Below are positions 63,294 to 64,000 of a stretch of DNA of 64,000 bases, in pieces. The notes beneath the pieces were generated by a model. The model was given only the letters and a program-made list of their open reading frames with translations, had not been told where the DNA came from and searched no databases. Position numbers and translations under genes: made by a program. Every line of letters begins with the position of its first letter. The stretch's first letter is position 1. This DNA comes from Flavobacterium sp. YJ01 (GTDB lineage Bacteria > Bacteroidota > Bacteroidia > Flavobacteriales > Flavobacteriaceae), in NCBI RefSeq assembly GCF_029320955.1, contig NZ_CP119757.1:4774001-4838000 (forward strand), given 5' to 3'.

Positions 63294-64000
63294 TTAAAAT
63301 CCGTTCACCTTAAGCCATTCTGCACAATCTCTTGTCCAAAATTTACTTGTATCATTTACGCCCAAACCAAATCCGTGACCTCCTTTTTCATACAAATGTA
63401 ACTCCGCTGTAACCGCATTTTTCTTTAAAGCTAAATAATAATTTATGCTGTTTTCGGGCATTACAACTGTATCGTCTGTAGTATGAATCAAAAAAGTTGG
63501 CGGTGTCTGCGCTGTAACTTTTTTTTCATTAGAAAATGAATCTATTAAATCTTGCGAAGGATTATTTCCTAACAAATTAGTTTGCGAGCCTTTATGCGTG
63601 ATTTCATTTTCCATCGAAATAACAGGATAAATCAAAATAGAAAAATCGGGGCGAGCGCTTACTTTATAAGCAGATTCATAGACTTTGTCATCATAATGAG
63701 TTGAGGCAGTTGCAGCTAAATGTCCTCCGGCAGAAAATCCTAAAATACCAACTTTCTTTGGATCAATATTCCATTTTGAAGCATTTTGTCTCACATATCG
63801 AATAGCTTCTTGTGCATCTTGCAACGGGCCAACATTTTTATTTTTCATTGTTAAATCTGTTGGAAGTCTATATTTCAATACAAAAGCGGCAATTCCGATA
63901 CTATTAAACCATTCAGCAACTTTTACTCCTTCTTTATCAAAAGCCAGATGCTGATAACCGCCTCCTGGACAAATAATTACCGCAGATTGGTTTGGCTTGC
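63294..64000 (-). CDS. Alpha/beta hydrolase, carbohydrate-esterase-like, 5' end beyond window
   Basis: The minus-strand frame ends at TAA 63294-63296 and stays open to the window edge, so the gene is incomplete at its N-terminus. About 235 residues are seen. Upstream of the internal Met at 63878 the frame reads ...SAVIICPGGGYQHLAFDKEGVKVAEWFNSIGIAAFVLKYR, holding the oxyanion loop PGGGY. The nucleophile elbow GILGFSAGGHLAAT follows, and the C-terminal Asp and His occur in FLIHTTDDTVVMPENS and EKGGHGFGLG. This pattern belongs to the BD-FAE/acetylxylan-esterase-like group of alpha/beta hydrolases that often deacylate plant or other glycans. Substrate and signal peptide cannot be judged from this part. 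Confidence 0.88.
   Translation of the reverse strand, partial: KPNQSAVIICPGGGYQHLAFDKEGVKVAEWFNSIGIAAFVLKYRLPTDLTMKNKNVGPLQDAQEAIRYVRQNASKWNIDPKKVGILGFSAGGHLAATASTHYDDKVYESAYKVSARPDFSILIYPVISMENEITHKGSQTNLLGNNPSQDLIDSFSNEKKVTAQTPPTFLIHTTDDTVVMPENSINYYLALKKNAVTAELHLYEKGGHGFGLGVNDTSKFWTRDCAEWLKVNGF

Noticed and set aside
1..64000. CRISPR array, tRNA, rRNA, insertion sequence or prophage
   Set aside because: No regular direct-repeat array, cloverleaf, rRNA segment or transposase/integrase-like protein was seen on either strand by reading.

Overview
The window is AT-rich and reads as chromosome of a Flavobacterium-like member of the Bacteroidota. The signs are three-part glycan-uptake genes (SusC/SusD pairs), lipoprotein signal peptides, a type IX secretion (T9SS) C-terminal sorting domain, promoters of the TTTG / TAnnTTTG type, and LytS/LytTR signalling. 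I see no rRNA, tRNA, CRISPR array, transposase or phage gene. Organism level is inferred from these features, not from a search.

Region 1 (1-7961) is a fructan utilisation locus: the tail of one GH32 glycosidase, a complete second GH32, a SusC/SusD pair and a PfkB-type fructokinase, all on the + strand, closed by a hairpin terminator. The two GH32 genes are tandem paralogues separated by a palindrome-rich intergenic element.

Region 2 (about 8050-35351) is a large glycan utilisation locus that fits an alpha-mannan carrying other sugars. It starts with an SGNH esterase, a ROK sugar kinase and a LacI-type regulator. The structural block follows: SusC, SusD, a SusE-like lipoprotein, GH76, GH2, GH92, GH125, GH92, GH97, GH78, an MFS sugar porter, a second GH76 and a secreted aldose 1-epimerase. 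GH76 cuts the alpha-1,6-mannan backbone, GH125 and GH92 trim alpha-mannosides, and GH78/GH97/GH2 would remove rhamnosyl, galactosyl or beta-linked decorations. A perfect palindrome (TACTAAAACGTTTTAGTA core) lies exactly in or against the promoter in front of both the esterase and the SusC gene, so the LacI regulator between them probably represses both units. No HTCS or ECF-sigma regulator is visible. Several intergenic hairpins divide the long operon.

Region 3 (35458-45981) holds a tandem universal stress protein, a stand-alone FabH-like ketoacyl synthase followed closely by a LytS-type kinase and LytTR regulator, an inverted-repeat element, and a complete RND tripartite efflux operon (MFP, RND pump, OMF lipoprotein).

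Region 4 (46000-51761) contains an HTH-N-terminal protein of unknown role, a lipoprotein alpha/beta hydrolase of the proline iminopeptidase type, then four minus-strand genes: SDR oxidoreductase, TetR regulator, AraC regulator and aldo/keto reductase. Twin operator-like palindromes precede the TetR and SDR genes.

Region 5 (51762-64000) contains a DUF2490-like barrel and a S1 arylsulfatase, a TPR/transmembrane/LuxR-HTH regulator, a possible 45-residue small protein ending in a very strong stem-loop, a 2046-residue M4 metalloprotease with a T9SS tail, a small outer-membrane barrel protein, and the 3' part of a minus-strand carbohydrate-esterase-like hydrolase that runs off the window.
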